This document shows positions 63,555 through 64,000 of a stretch of DNA of 64,000 nucleotides, piece by piece. Both the position numbers and the translations under genes were made by a program. Source of the DNA: Bacteroidota bacterium (lineage in GTDB: Bacteria; Bacteroidota; Bacteroidia; Bacteroidales; F082). The notes beneath the pieces are model-generated. The model ran no database searches. It was not told the origin of the DNA and was given only the letters and a program-made list of their open reading frames with translations. The stretch is from assembly GCA_016845175.1 (NCBI GenBank), contig JAERTD010000014.1, positions 1-64,000 of the forward strand. Reading direction: 5' to 3'. Within the stretch, counting starts at the first letter, position 1, and the number at the start of each line of letters is the position of its first letter.

Positions 63555-64000
63555 ATGAGAAAAGTACTCCTCTTAGTTTTTGTTGTAATCCTTATTACAC
63601 CCGTGTTCTCACAAAACAGAGCACCCAAAAAGATAAGGCAAGCCTTCGAAAACATGGTTCCCAATGCAACGGAAGCCCAATGGTCAACACCTAAAGAAAG
63701 GGTTTCAGCCAAGGAGAAAAAGTATACCGTTAATTACCAGTTGGATAATGATAGTGTGTTTTCACGCTTTGATTATAAAGCCAATTGGTTGATAACAGTA
63801 ACCTATATTCCCATCGAAGAATTACCTGAGGCAGTGACCAAAGAGATTTCTTCAAGGTATATGAATGCTGAAATTACCAAGGCGGCCAGGTTGGAAGAGC
63901 CTGGGTTTGACGGTTATGGAGTGATCTATATGTATATGCAGGACCAATGGACCATTCAGATTTCGAAGGAGGGGAAGATTTTACGAAGGATCCTCAAAAG
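63555..64000 (+). CDS. PepSY-like exported protein (3' end outside window)
   Basis: 148 residues are visible; the frame is open at the window end. A signal peptide (1-19, LLLVFVVILITPVFSQ) is followed by a BLIP/PepSY-like domain (PF11396-type pattern): FENMVPNATEAQWS near 30-43, YTVNYQLDNDSVFSRFDYKA, then ITVTYIPIEELPEAVTKEI and YMYMQDQWTIQISKEGKIL. These small periplasmic proteins may inhibit or fold other proteins, but their roles in Bacteroidota are mostly unknown. Confidence 0.75.
   Translation, partial: MRKVLLLVFVVILITPVFSQNRAPKKIRQAFENMVPNATEAQWSTPKERVSAKEKKYTVNYQLDNDSVFSRFDYKANWLITVTYIPIEELPEAVTKEISSRYMNAEITKAARLEEPGFDGYGVIYMYMQDQWTIQISKEGKILRRILK

Noticed and set aside
1-64000. tRNA, rRNA, riboswitch, CRISPR and prophage features
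   Set aside because: I looked in all spacers for tRNA T-loops, direct repeats with regular spacing, and phage or integrase genes and saw none; a covariance-model search would be needed to be certain.

Overview
The window looks like a chromosomal segment of a Bacteroidota bacterium, probably from the Bacteroidales/Marinilabiliales side of the phylum. The evidence is six secreted proteins with type IX secretion (T9SS) C-terminal domains, an S46 dipeptidyl-peptidase, a Bacteroidota-type LptD/OstA pair, WG-repeat and DUF4143 proteins, weak Shine-Dalgarno signals, and many exact TAnnTTTG (-7) promoter elements just upstream of genes. I found no tRNA, rRNA, CRISPR array, prophage or intact insertion sequence. 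The lineage is inferred from gene content only.

Layout. 0-9 kb: HIT protein (cut by the window edge), a long-form amidophosphoribosyltransferase, a GNAT, a C69 dipeptidase, an MmgE/PrpD-zinc-ribbon operon divergent from a YfcC-type carrier, and phosphofructokinase. 9-16 kb: a broken four-helix-bundle gene, a DAACS symporter, a T9SS BNR protein, AraC- and TetR-type regulators and a secreted nuclease-like protein. 16-27 kb: methylmalonyl-CoA mutase mutA-mutB, penicillin acylase, DPP11-like peptidase, WG-repeat protein and an AAA/DUF4143 ATPase. 27-32 kb: a split aminodeoxychorismate (folate) locus pabA / pabB-pabC, RidA and a glutaryl-CoA dehydrogenase-like enzyme. 32-38.5 kb: an envelope block (LptD, SPOR amidase, MlaD, OstA/LptA-like). 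38.9-42.3 kb: gatE-gatD, an archaeal-type Glu-tRNA(Gln) amidotransferase. 42-45 kb: threonine aldolase, RlmN, a glutamine amidotransferase. 45-58 kb: T9SS cargo proteins around a TonB-dependent receptor. 58-64 kb: DUF302, geranylgeranyl-reductase-like oxidoreductase, TPR hybrid histidine kinase, small membrane proteins and a PepSY-like protein (cut by the window end).

How the genes work together. The mutAB promoter and the prpD promoter 14 kb away share a near-identical palindrome plus GGCTATAT box, suggesting common control of acyl-CoA/propionate-type metabolism. The peptidases, dicarboxylate-type carriers, acyl-CoA dehydrogenase and mutase suggest peptide and amino-acid use. The most unusual items are gatDE in a bacterium, the shared operator, a degenerate 9-bp tandem repeat present at two loci, and the freshly broken four-helix-bundle gene.
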